Source: Cruorifilaria tuberocauda (lineage: Eukaryota; Nematoda; Chromadorea; Rhabditida; Onchocercidae). From it: 64,000 bases of DNA. Numbering within the stretch: the first letter of the stretch is position 1; every line of letters starts with the position of its first letter. The notes beneath the pieces were generated by a model. It was given only the letters and a program-made list of their open reading frames with translations, had not been told where the DNA came from and searched no databases. Below are positions 1 to 13,500 of this stretch, piece after piece. Made by a program: the position numbers and the translations under genes. The stretch spans positions 1 through 64,000 of the forward strand of contig JABVXU010000222.1 of NCBI GenBank assembly GCA_013365365.1, in the 5' to 3' direction.

Positions 1-3000
1 CATTGACAAAACTAGTAAACAAGAAGCATACTATTAATTTACAATGTTACTCCATAGCGAAGGCCCTTCCTCCTTTTTTACGATTTCAGTGACAAAACTT
101 GTAGACAATAACATACAGTATCTTACAATATTAAATCCAGAACCTTTCCTCGCTTTCTCAGCGACATGGGGTAAAAAATTATTTAGACATAACTTAATGG
201 AATCACATGGGGATTATCTAGACACACATGGGATAATCAGTGAAGGGATATCATAGACTACAATTGTGAATCACATGGATTATGCAGATGAAAAGAAAGA
301 GGAATCGAAGGGAAAAGATTCTTTGATCTCACTCTCACAGAATATTTACATTTTGTCAGCCGCTACTTATTTTTATCTGCCACGGGGTGTGACAGGTAAA
401 AAAAGGAGATATCCATGAATATAAACTCTGATAATCTGCGAAGGCTTGCCAAGTTCTGTTAATTGTAACACCGAACATTAACATCTTTATCAGTCCAATC
501 ACTTATCTATAGAAAGCAGGCGCAGTCCGCTCGCTGATAGGCGTGATTCGATAATCGTAACCAATAAATCCCGCCTTCTTGCTTATTTTTTACGTTTAAC
601 AAATTAAAAATTTAGATATTTATAGCTTAAATGTTCCTATTCAAATACAGTATGTGTGAAAATTTGAAAAATCAAACACCTAAGATATATATTTTTATTT
701 ACATAGATTAACCTGAGTTGTGTCCTGTTATTACTGTTGGTTATTTACAAATATTATTCGAATCTTTATGGAAGACATTCATATACATATTTTCGAACTA
801 CTATTGCTTTTGCTGATAGTGCCAAAAGAACAATATGCTATTTTATAGTTACTGTCTACTCTTCACTATTCTTCCAAAATCGAGAGTACATTCCAAAGCA
901 CACACGTATTACTATCACATTTAGTATGCAATGCCTATATAAGAAGGAAGCAGCGATTAACTATAATTAGCGTAAGGGATATTATGTCATATATCATCTT
1001 GGATCTTGTGACGTATATCTTGTTTAGCATATGCTAATGCTATCGTAATGTTCCGCAGTTCTAGACCATTCGAAACTGAAGAAATTCATACTTGGTAAAT
1101 GTTTTACTGTTTCAAATAGCGTTATTATGATCAATTTTGCAAATGCAACAAATTGCAAAAGTCAATCAAAAGTTGAATAGAACAAAACAGTATGCTTAGT
1201 TATTTCCGAAAAACGTTATATAATGAGATTATTCCATTACATCAATGGGTGTGAACTGCAATAGTAAGTAGTGTGTACTTTAAATTTTATCCCGCAAAAG
1301 CAATAAGTACTTATCAAAATTTAATATTCAGCATGCTGACACAAATGAAAGGAATGAAACTGAAAAACATCTTCCATTTTATGATAGGAGATGGGAACTG
1401 TTAATTTTACTCATCTCTTAAAAAACTAATTTTGGTTCTGCAGTAACATCCAGTTTTCCACACTTGGTAAGTACAAAACTCATTATCTATTTCTATTTGA
1501 ATATCACAGTAACACATTATAATGAAATCAGAAAAGAATGCATGTTAATCGATATTTTCCATTTTTGTAGAATGTAATCAAAATATGAGATTATTTGTGT
1601 ATTTTGCAGCACTGCACGGAATTTAGGTCTGTCGTTGAAATCGCTAGAAAAACGAAGAATGATGAGATCCTTTGTTCTTTAATTAACATTCAAGTTAAAA
1701 TTGGACGCTTTTATTTGTGATCTTTGAACTGTCATGATTCTCCCTCCTCCAGAATAAAGAAAATCCCAAGCACCAGAAGCATTGCTAAGGATTTGCTTCA
1801 AGGAAGATGGTTGGTTAACAGGGTAAATAGTTTCCCTTTTCCTTTGTATTACTGATATCGTCTTTAAAACTGGCTTGGATATTGTCGAATTGGTGATGTT
1901 AGTGTTGTGTTATTGTATGTTATCCAATATATCGTAATAAAGATTTAATTATCAAATTTGAGGTGTAATCCAAGCGTATCGGTTATCTGCCTCATATAGA
2001 AACCAGCAGTTTGATTCCACGCAAATAGAAAAGAAGTCCCTCAATCGTGTGAAAAAGAATACCCTTAATCTTGTCACGATTACAGAAGATCAAAAACAAT
2101 GTCAACGTATAATTTTTGGACAAAAATGGAAACAATAAACCTTTTATTTGAGTCATCGAATTTCCCTCTTTTTCCATTCTAAGTTATCATCAATTTGTCC
2201 CTTCTTTTGTTTATGCCATCAAATTAAAATTGTTTTCCAACTTGGCTATAGTGATCAAGATTGTATATATAGGAAATACTTTAATTTATCAAACGGCACG
2301 ACAAAAAAAATAAGAAGATGTGACATCCTCCATCTTCCTTTTTTCAAAGAGAAGTTCACGAGAGAGGTTTAGAAGTGGTACGTAACTTTTACATTATTTC
2401 TATTTGAATTTTGAGCGAATGCGCTTTTGATCAACAGTCGTCTCTCATCATTCCTATTTTCAATTTATTTTTACAAGAATAAATGGAAAAACAAACACCA
2501 TTATTCATATGTATTAGTACATGCATCATTTTTATGTATATATATTAGGTATAATCACAACACAATAACAATAAATACCTTAGATGATATTAACAGTAAC
2601 TATAAAAATCATGCTCGCTTCATACAATATTTTTCAACAGTTTTGCGGTAAATGAACTGGGTTGCCTGTCTGAAAAAGTTCGAAATTACACTTTTAGTCA
2701 GAGCCGAAGTTCTGAAATAAAAGTTGTTATTAGTTTCCGCAGTTTCATTCAAATCAAATGAATTTTAAGCATGAAAAGTTAAATATTACTCAACTTGGTC
2801 AGCAGAAAGTGGAAAAATTGTAGTGCAAAGCTTGATTCAACAAACCGATAAACAATTTTTCACTTTTTAAGCAATTTTTCAAATTTAGCGAAGCGAATCA
2901 ATCTTTGGGTTATAGAGTACATTATCAGATAGACCCGTAGTTGATGAGATTAAACGAGCTGCATGAATTGGAAATCATTCTGTCAATCAAATAGTTATTT

Positions 3001-6000
3001 TTGAACTTTGGTACTTCATTCCAATCACGTGCAGAAGTAAAAGCGAAGGTAAGAGAGAGGAGCTTCGGAATGAAGACGTAAGTTAAAGGAAACTTACATG
3101 TTTCCATTTAAAAATCATGAATTCAGTATTAGTCTTTTTACACATCAACTTTTTAATCCTATCTAGTTGCAAGTGAAGCGTAAAATTTGAGTCAGTTCAT
3201 TGAACAAACTATATAATGTTCAAAACCTGAATGCAACCTGAATGTTTATTTCTTATTATCGTCCCTAATGCCTCTGATACGGTAAAATAATATGTCAATT
3301 TTCTGCTAAAAATGTTAATTCAAAATAAATATTGGTCCTTTATATAAATTTAATAATTAAATAATCCACCAATTAAATCTGTTCTAAATGTCAATCCGAA
3401 TACAATTTACACCCATGTCGGAATATATAATTATTTTACCCGAAAGCGAGCTATTAGGAAAACTACTTTAGTAAATTTCTTTAGATTATTAAATTGTTTT
3501 CTTTTTTTACTAATCTCCTGATAATGTCATGAAATTGCAGACAACACAATTAGTGAAAGAAACATTTTTCAAATGATATGATCCAACAATCGAAGAAGTT
3601 TATAAGAAGGAAATTGTTGTTGAGGGGATGATTTACATAGTGAAAGGCCTTGACACTGCTGGAACTATAATCAAAGTTTTGAAAAAATAAGTTTTCATTT
3701 CATTTATTCATTATGTTATTGATTCTTCAATTGAAGAAGAGGAATGCTCAAGATATAAAATTTATCACTGTTTATTTGATTGGTATCATTTTTTATTTTT
3801 GATAGATGTTATGATATAAAGCAAATAACTACGATTCAAACAGTTTTTAATATAGATACTTCAAATAAATTTTTTCACGAAGTTATCTTTTTGCACAGGG
3901 AAAAAGTTCCGAAAACTCACATTGTTTTCTTTATATAATTTGAATACAAAAATATTAATATCATTACGCTAGTATAAAATATTTTCTTCAAGACAAAATA
4001 TTTATGATAGTTCCTTTCCTCCTAATAGTTCCATTGGTTCTCTAAGATTACTTGAGATGATGCGTGCATTAATACTTATCTCCATCATCACAAAATTATT
4101 AATAATTAATATTTTCATAATACATTGCAAAATGTACCCCGTAGAGGTAATTGAGATTATTATAGAGTTACAGTCTCGAGGTAAAGATGTTCTTGGATGA
4201 AAACATAATATTAAATATGCAATTTTTAACTACTTCTTGCATATCTTTAATGAAAAAATGATTGTAACAAATGAATTTAAAAGCCAGTAACATTAGTAAA
4301 TAGCCTGTGAAATTTTTAAAGCCACTAGATCAAGCTAACAATCTAAAAAGCAGTCAGAATAGAATAAAATAAGAAGCAATGTGAGAATGGACCATTATGC
4401 TATGTGAACATTTTTGGGGAAGCATTTAAAAATTCAATATTGTGTGTGCATAGGAATGTTTAGTGCAAGATGATGCAGAATGGGGGCAGAAAAAGAAGAG
4501 GGTTCGAGAGTTAGTTCTCGACTTATAAGCACTTACTTGTAGTGGATGATGCAGTTGTTTGGATGTATGGAGGAACAGCTGCGAAATCTCATTGCTTAAA
4601 ATACAAATCCATCGGACGGTGCTATTTAACTCTAAATAAACTCTCCATTTTGTTGCCCTCTCATACTAGAGGAATTATTATTATAGCTACTAAATTTAAA
4701 ATTTTCAACAATCTTTTACCATTCATTTTAACCAGTCTCTCGTTTCCCTGTATACATAGTAAATGATTTCAAATGCTATCAATATATCAAGAATTTTTCA
4801 AATATGGAGTTATTTTGTGTAAATTCGCAACATCCTGTAACCTCCTTCCACCAATATAGCATTCTTCAGCCTTCTCTTGCAACAGTTCCCGTCATTTTAA
4901 TGTTCTGCTCACTACATTGATAGACCTGATTCTATTTATTCATTCTTCTAATATAAAGCGTAGCATCATTAATAGTTTCTAATGTACTAGAGTTTGTAAT
5001 CTCTCAGGTGATACAAATTACATTTCATAAATAATATGTGCTTATCAATCTTGCGCAAATATTATGCTTCAATTGGTTAAAAAAATTCTCTTCAATGTTT
5101 ACTATCATAAGAAAATTTTTCCGAACGACTATCAACAGTTAATATCAATTGATTTCACTACAAATAAAATGAAAACAAGTTTTACATACATTTCGAGTTT
5201 TGTTAGTTTGATTAATAGCATCCATTATTGACCAAATTATGATTAATTACAAATTATTAGGGATAAATTTATTTGAACATATTTAGAATGCAAGTGCATA
5301 GCATACTGTGCTTAATTCATTTATGTGATTCAAACTTTAATTTATATTGTTCAATTATAGCATGAAAATTGATGATTAACCGCTTTGCAGAACGCTGCGC
5401 TATTACAATGCTAGTATTCTAACTCAAAATTTGAATTTGGACTTAATTTTACTTTTTTTCTACAAATATTCAGATAATTTTATAAATGAAACCAAACATC
5501 TCATTCAGCTCTGATAGCTCTACAAATAATTGGTTACCCATTCATTAATTCGAAGGAACGCTTTGTTACTTGGAATGTTATGAACAAAGATTTCACTATT
5601 CATTGCTTTTCAAAAATTTCAACATAATACACACATTTTCCAATCTTCGATTCTTAACTTTGTATGACGGATTGCTGATTTATCGCAATCAAAGCACGAA
5701 CAGAACATTGTTCCAACAAAGAGTCTGTTGTTGGTTGGTTAGATAAACTTTTCAACAACTACTCTCCGACTTTTATATATCTCAAATGCATTGTATTACA
5801 CTCAACCACTTTAATATCTATGATCTCACATATACGCACACATATACACACACCTTACGTGTGTTCAAACTTTTGCTTTCATCCATAAAATTTTTTCGTT
5901 ATGGAAAATTTTTTTTAGCAAGATGTGAATTCATTTAATCTATAAGTAAGAAGTTAATATATTTTGAAATAAGATATTTAAATTAAGTTATGCAAGCGTA

Positions 6001-7554
6001 AGAGGCAAAAAATCAAAACGAAAACGACGATCGCTCTTAAAATAATTAAAATATTAATCCCATTCACAGTCGGATTTATATTTAAAAGTTAATACAAAAC
6101 TTGAATATCACGTATTTCCATATAAAAATGAGCTGGTAATTTTTTGACAAAGGAATTTCATATACTTCTACCCCGAAATAGTTTCAGCTATGAATTCCAA
6201 GGGAAAAAAAATACAGAATTTTTTGCTACTTCATATTATTTGATTAGATCATTTTCCAGAATAGCAGTATCTATTTGTGTAATTAGTGAACTTTAACAAA
6301 TTCTACGGTAGAATTTGGTTTCGAACGTATGCATCAAAATGTCGCAAAAAATCGTTGGGTGATATTTTCCTGACATGAAAATCTCAGTTTCAAATTAATG
6401 CTTGAAATTATTGCTCAAATTATTGCGCATGGTTTGATACTATTTGTAACCTAACGATTACAATCAAATCCTTAAATACACTGGGAAAATCTCCAGAACG
6501 TTGCTAAATTTTATTAAGAGAAAATTGAAAGAGATTTGTAGTATGAATGGTAATTTAGAATAAATAGAGAAAAATAAATTAAAAACAAAGGAAGTGATTA
6601 ATTCAACGTTAACTTCTCAACATGAATTTAAGTTAGTTTAGTGTGAAAGATGAAAAATGAACGTCGTAAAGTATGATGCCAATAAAATGTTTCACTCATT
6701 CTACCTATTTAAAAATTTATTTGCTTTTTTAAAGTTATTTCATTTTTATACTTATTTTTTCTTAGGAAATTTCAGAAGTTTGTAACTTGGAAATAATATT
6801 AGTAAGTGATTCTCAATTTTTAAAGCACCAAGGTTTTTTGGATCTTTCATAAGATTTCAACAATTATCTAAGGATAATTGACGTATCAAGATCATCTGTT
6901 GTGTGCTATTTGGTTTGCAAAATATCGTCTGAAGTTCTAAATATCTCATTAGTAAATGAAATTGACGGATTTTTCGATGGTTTTTAGCTTTCATCTTATG
7001 GATATTGAACACCCACATACACTAATAAACAGCACTTGATTGTGAATGGAAATTGCTTTCAAACTGTTGCTATCCATCCAGTATCCAGCTGAAATATGTG
7101 GGTAATATGTGGTATATCTGAATTTCTGATTTCCTCGTTGAACGTTTTCTAATCCCTCATGGAAAGCAAGCGTTGCTTCGAAATTTCGTGCTTGCACTTC
7201 CAAGAAAATACGAATATTGAATTAAACAGAAGCATGAAACAGTGTTAAGCAAAAGTCAATGCTTTCTGAGATGTATTCAGCATTTAATTTCATTCTTAAT
7301 AGTTTTTTCTGTAACCGACGCTTGTTGAAATTGACATGTAATTGGATACTGAATATTTTTTATTGATCATTTTAGATACGTGTAATTTTGACAGAAAAAA
7401 TGAATGGTCGATATTTCAAATAATTTATTGCAACTTGTTATTGATGATGCGTAGATTTTACCCACGATTTTAATTTCGATGTTTTCCGAAATTCCGTAAT
7501 CAGTGGAGTTTTTTCCGAAATTCTTTCAGGAAACCTTCAGAATAGTTAACAGCA
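1..7554. other. Gene-poor left flank
   Basis: This stretch holds no gene that I can support. Open frames in it are short, AT-rich and lack credible splice partners or family motifs. The one recognisable item is a broken Ras/Rap exon, listed separately. A somewhat GC-richer patch near 500-580 does not fold into a tRNA by eye. The last few hundred bases presumably hold the promoter and 5' leader of the ALP/Enigma gene: acceptor-like TTTCAG and TTCAG sites occur at 7525-7540, 15-30 bases before its start codon. Confidence 0.6.
3541..3690 (+). pseudogene. Dead exon of a Ras/Rap-type small GTPase
   Basis: The + frame from 3541 encodes a single block that matches the switch I to switch II stretch of Ras/Rap GTPases. 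It reads TTQLVKETFFK, an in-frame TGA stop at 3574-3576, YDPTIEEVYKKEIVVEG, and then a GLDTAGT segment ending at TAA 3688-3690. YDPTIE is the switch I effector loop and DTAG the switch II motif of the family; the T after DTAG is as in Rap rather than Ras. The P-loop, NKxD and SAK motifs and the lipidated tail are all absent nearby. A good acceptor (AAATTGCAG) sits directly before 3541, so this looks like one captured or stranded exon and not a processed copy. With the stop and no flanking exons it cannot make a working GTPase. Confidence 0.75.
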
Positions 7555-10500
7555 ATGGCTCAGGCAGAAATGGTTACAGTGAGAATGTCGCGCGGCCAAA
7601 TGGACACACCATGGGGCTTCGATATTGGACCTGAACTCACCATCATTAATGTATAATTATCATAAATTGTCACTTAAATAGTTTTGAAAATTAAAAATTG
7701 AGCTTTAAAATCTTTTTAAATTTTCATATCTTTTTTGCATTTATATTATGTTCTATCGTGAAATCGCTAATAAGCAAACATTCGAGCAGATCGTTACAGA
7801 TATCACTAAACGTATTTTGTGTCTGAGCCCTTAAGGATTTTATAAGGAAGAATAATGAAACGTAAAGTTACCTAAAATAATAATGAATTTGACAGAGATC
7901 ACGAATTTCAGTCCGTTCGAAGTTTAGAACTTAGGAACTAAGAAAAAGAGTATTTTAACTTGTGATTAAAATCCACACTTAATGTTAAAAGATTGAAAAA
8001 CCTTGATTTTGCAAAATTGCAAAATTCGTTTTTTTCATTCATTAAATTTTTTCAATTTTCCACTACCATTATAGAACTAACAAAACATATTTAATGCATA
8101 GCATTATAGGCTCTTCACATCGCATGCTACATACAGCTATCCATCATGGAAAGAAAAAAATAATCATTTCTGTAACCTGACATGATAAAACCCGAGTAAT
8201 CATGTAACATAAGTGTGACTGTATTACTTTTTCTGTTAGCATAATCCTCTACATGAAGAAAGATTGGCGTTTTCATTTCCTCATAGCATCATTGAAAAAG
8301 ATTTAGAAAATTTTGTGATAATAATTTTTCTAAAATTTTGTCTGCTTAATTTTTAAAATTGACTACATAAGATGAAATGCTCCAAAAAGATATATTGATT
8401 TGAATTGGCTGCAACTAATGTCGACAATGAAAACTATTTACAAATTCATCTGATATTTCCCCTTATTAAAATCATTAGAATATTATTGATTATTTCATTT
8501 TCATTGTATCTCTTACTCAGCAATTTCAGAATGTTGATATAAGCAAAAAAAAACTCTTTTTCCCTTTAGCGAAAGCCACTCGCTTGATTAAGAATTCCGC
8601 CACTTCATTTTGTTCCTTTCCTCCCAGTGGAATTTTACCCCTACTTATCCTATTTTGAAGTACATATCAATTCCAGAACTTACAAAACTTGTTGTCAGTT
8701 TTTAAAGAAATATTGTCCTGCAAATCAAGCGATAAATGCGAATTTATTCGATGTTTCAGCAATCGAACTCTCGGATATTGATATTGTTAACAGTTTACGT
8801 TAAAGGAACTATATAGGCACAATTGAATGGTGATAATAAATCTTAGCTACAGGTTTAGTTCATTTGAGTATTGAAATTTCTTTCAGGTAATTGGTGGTTC
8901 GCTAGCTGACCGTGCTGGCTTACTAGATGGCGATGTTTTACTAGAACTTGAAGGTGACCACAATTTAAGTGTTGAATTAGCAAAACAACTGTTGTCAAAA
9001 ACGGAACATAGAGTGGAATTGATTGTTCACAGGTAAACGATCAGATTAATTAGAATCAGTGAAGATGTTAGTAGTAATAATAACAACAACTTTTATTATG
9101 ATTTTATGATGCAAAGCAAGAATAATAATATACAATATTTGAATCCCAATTTTGAGACCTAGAGATTTTTATATTGATCGGTTAAGCTCCAGTATTAAAA
9201 GATCGAAGACTAGTTTCTAATTTTATTTCTCAATTTCATAACAACTAAAATTTCGAAACTGTGCTGATTTGTGGAATTACTTTGCATTATCCTTGATTTC
9301 CATTTGTCATTATTTATTATTGATTTATTATAAAAAGCTTATGAAATAATTTAAATAGCAGCTACAGCAGAGTGGTAGGAAAGAGGAAATAGCGGGTTTC
9401 ATGTTTTAACAAAAAATTGTTAGAATTCATTTGAAGTGGGGCATCATTTTCGAGGAGATTTTTCAAAATCTTACACATGACAAGTGTAAAAGTTAGTTGC
9501 ACATGCACTGTCCTAATTTCGGGAAATTTTTACTAGCTCAACTGGAAGTCATCCTTTGCGCTCGCCCCGCTCGAACATTCCAATTTATTCTTCTTATGTA
9601 TCTTATGTACCAACTTGTCTATACACCTAAACTCTGGTAAATTTCCACTTTTATTTCTGCTATGATCGACGTATATCAAAATCTTTTTAATTAATTGAGG
9701 AAAAAATTTTTCAAAAATTGTAAAAAATAGATAATTGTAGGACAGGAGGCAATATAAAGCACCGAATTTGGCAACCATCAATAACCGAAAAAACAGAATA
9801 TAACAAATTTCAACATTCTGTTTTTAACGTTCCTTCGATCAATACTCAAAATATGGAATCTCCGATTGTTCCTTTGAAAGTGTCTCTGGAACACCAGAAT
9901 CCGGTAATTTCATTTGATTTTAATAATTCACAAATCCTAATCAAACTACACATTTTCTTTTCCACTTTTCTCTCCTTTGAATAAGATTCATGAGGAGTGA
10001 GTATTTAGCATGGTGGGATTTTTAAGATAACAAAACGTCGTTGTGAATTATCGTCGTGAACAAAGTACAAATAGTAGAAAGTTACGTGAAAGCTTAGATG
10101 AACAAAATTCTCTAAATTGATTCATAAATGCATTTCATCGAAATCAATTGCCGACCGTTTTGCACTTTCGTTTTATTTACAAACAGAGTACAGATTTTTC
10201 GTTTACATTTCAAAATTTTTGAATGTGAGGAAACCAGAATGTTTCATAACAGAAACATGTTTCAAACCGTTTCTATTGCAAATTTTAATCTCGTTTGTAA
10301 CCATGATCATATCTAAAACTGACTCCCTATCATATTTTACTTGTGCATATGTTAACAACAGATTTTTTTCTTTTCAAATACAATTGACAAAAGAAATTTA
10401 GGTTTTGTTTCTCCTCTTAAAGCTTATTTACTGTTAATTACTTTCTCTTGCATTAATTGGCTAAGTAAGTAATAAAAGTATTAAACCGATAGAACAAAGA

Positions 10501-13500
10501 ACATCAAATCTAATTTTTTCAAGTTTAAAATGAAACTATAAGTTTTATTTTGCTGAAAATTTCTCATATAGTAAATTTATCTATCAAGTGTTTATTAGAA
10601 TTGATATTCTACATAACTTGGTAATATGATATTTCATAAGAGACAGCTTAGACTATTTTCAAGCGATAGACTCGTCATTTGATAAAAACTGCAGCAATCG
10701 CCACAGATCCAAAATTTCCAATAAATTTTTTACAACAAGACTGACTACAAAATACAGTTCAAAATATAAATGAATCCAAGTTGCCCTTAACCCTTCGACA
10801 TATTCACTTGACACTCTCTTTAATGCATTGATCGCATAGATCAATAATTTGCTCTGGTTAATTCGACTAATTCCGATTAATCCGAGATAGACTCGTAAAT
10901 TTTCGTTTTAATTTCAATTCATTGATTTTTTACCTCTTTATTAAGTTAATAATTTATATTAATCAGTGACCAAATTATAACTTTCCTCATCTTTGATGGC
11001 GAAGTTATAAAAGGTACTGATTCACATTTCAAATTTTAAAGCACCAGAGTTTTCTGCATCGGTTTCAGAAGATAGAATATACAAGGAGGCACTGACAAAA
11101 AGAATGCAACCTTTGATAAATTCATCGCTTTAGTAGATCACTCTAAATTTTGATTTTTTTCCTGCAAAATTTGAGAGCGATCGTACTAGTAGCAATCAAT
11201 GCATTAACTTTATTCGCAAGAATAACTTTATTCTTCGTAATTTATTTTTAGTATATATTATTTTTAACGTACTTTTGAAAAATAAGATACAGTTGTATTT
11301 ACCATTATTCTTTTCGATTAGATTTATTGGAAATTTGATTGCGTTTTGCTTTATTTTTACTTTAAATTTAAGATCATCATGTCGTTCTCCTTAAAATTGT
11401 AAGACGAATTTTTAATTTTGAAAAATGCACTGATACAAAAGGGTAGAAGTTTTTTAGATAGAAACCCTGAACTCCTAATTCAAGTTAAGCATTCAGCTAC
11501 GCACTGTTCAAACAAAAATGATTTTGAGTGAATTAGTCGATGTTTACCAAACGAGATTTTTTCAGGAATCAATCCCAATCCCGGGTTTTAATGTCGTTGC
11601 TCAACCATTCGGTGATCATCAAGAGGTAAAACATTTGCAGTACAATTCGCCAATGCCTCTTTATTCGCCACAAACAGCTGCCGAACAATATCTCCAACAG
11701 ACGGGTGGACTATTTGGAACTGAGTATGTATTGATTTAAAGCAATGAATATTTTTTGATTTTAGTATCCTAAAAAATAACTAGTGTTATAAAAATTTAAT
11801 TTATTCGTAAACCAAAACTAAAATTTAATATGCATCTGCAGAGAAGTAGAACAAAATGCCTCAGAGCAGCTATGTTTATTTCGGACACCATGATGCTGAC
11901 CCATATATCACAATAATCGTTCTATACCTTCTATTACATCACAATAATTCTGCATACTTCGTTATCAGTGAATTTTCGTATTACGATCAAATTAGAAATA
12001 AGTGTAATTAGGTTAACCGTAAAATTTGTAAATTTAATTTGTTAAAAGTTCTTTTCAAGCGAGACGAGCTGTATTGTTCTAATCAAACAATAATAACATT
12101 CAGGGTTTAAGCATATAAAAATATTTCAGCCCAAATTTGATTAAACAAAAGGAGATTCCGTCGTATTTACGATCGGAAACACTTCGCCTTATCCAGGAAA
12201 GTGAGCGGTCCGGAGAAAATGGAGAACCAGTTGGATCAACAAAAATCAATCGAGGTATGCTATTACAGTTTCGATTTTTCACGAAATCCTTTTAGCTCAG
12301 CTTACCAAATTTTCATGAACCATAATAAGAATTGACTAACATTTTATGCAGTAAATTCTAAAGTTTTCAATTTTCAAATTTCAAGCACCGTGAAAGCGCT
12401 ACACCAATTTAATGGCTGTCATATGTTTGAGCCAGTCATTATGATGTTATAATGCAATAATAAATAACTTTGTGCTGAATTCCACCCATTTTCAGAAGAA
12501 AATCAACCGGACATAGAGGATATTTCTGAAGCATCTATGTGTTTTATTTGTGGACACAATATTAGGTATGTTACTTCTACAGTTCTCATTTAAGTTTGTG
12601 ACACGTATTCTAACGTAGAGATCTGAGCATATTTCGATTTGATTGAAAACTTTTAATTTTTAAAATTTTTTGCTGAAGATTTTCCTTTATGTTTTAAGCA
12701 ACATTATCAAATTGTCTCTCTAGTAACAAAGTTCTACCGAACAGATAAGCTTTATTCAGTCATGCATTGCCTATACAATTTTTTTTGTTTGCCGGTATAA
12801 GATAATCGTAGTAATTTACTACTAATGAATTAATGCATAAAATGTGATACTGTGTGCAAAATATTTACCAATAAACAAACAACTTTTCATAACTGAATAG
12901 GACATCAGCCGTATCGATCTCACGAGGAGTGAAATGATAACTTCTTCCTCGGGTAGTTTTTAATAATATCAATAATTTAAGTAATATCAGTAAGTAATAA
13001 ATAATGTTATATTGGAAAAGGAACAGTGGAGGTCTTAAAAAATTAAAAAAATGCAACACTGCACAAAAAATGCTATATTTAAAGTTAGTTCTCTATAATT
13101 TTTCCCCAAAAGAACTAACCTTAGAATTTTTATATTATTGTGTGAAGGTCTAAAACAAATATAAAAAGATATTCAAAATACACTTAGTTGCAGATTTTCG
13201 AGTAATGTATTTCTTCATGCATTGGAATTTTCCGACTTTATTTGAAGTTACTAATATTATAGTATCTAATTTAAAGTTGCAAGAATTTGTTAGCTAATTC
13301 GTAATTATGTGTTTTCGTTGAATAATGGCTGCACTTATAAATAGTAAATTACCGACTAAAAACTCATGAAAAATATGGAAGCAATGGATTTATAATTAAA
13401 GTAACTTAAAAGCTTAGTGTTTTTAAGTAAGAATTATTACCAGAGCAAATTAATTAGGGTAAGAAATAAAATAACTTCAGCAGATTTTGTCATTTTATCT

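Noticed and set aside
490..580. GC-richer patch considered as a tRNA or other structured RNA
   Set aside because: No cloverleaf with B-box GTTCRANNC in the right place could be formed by eye.
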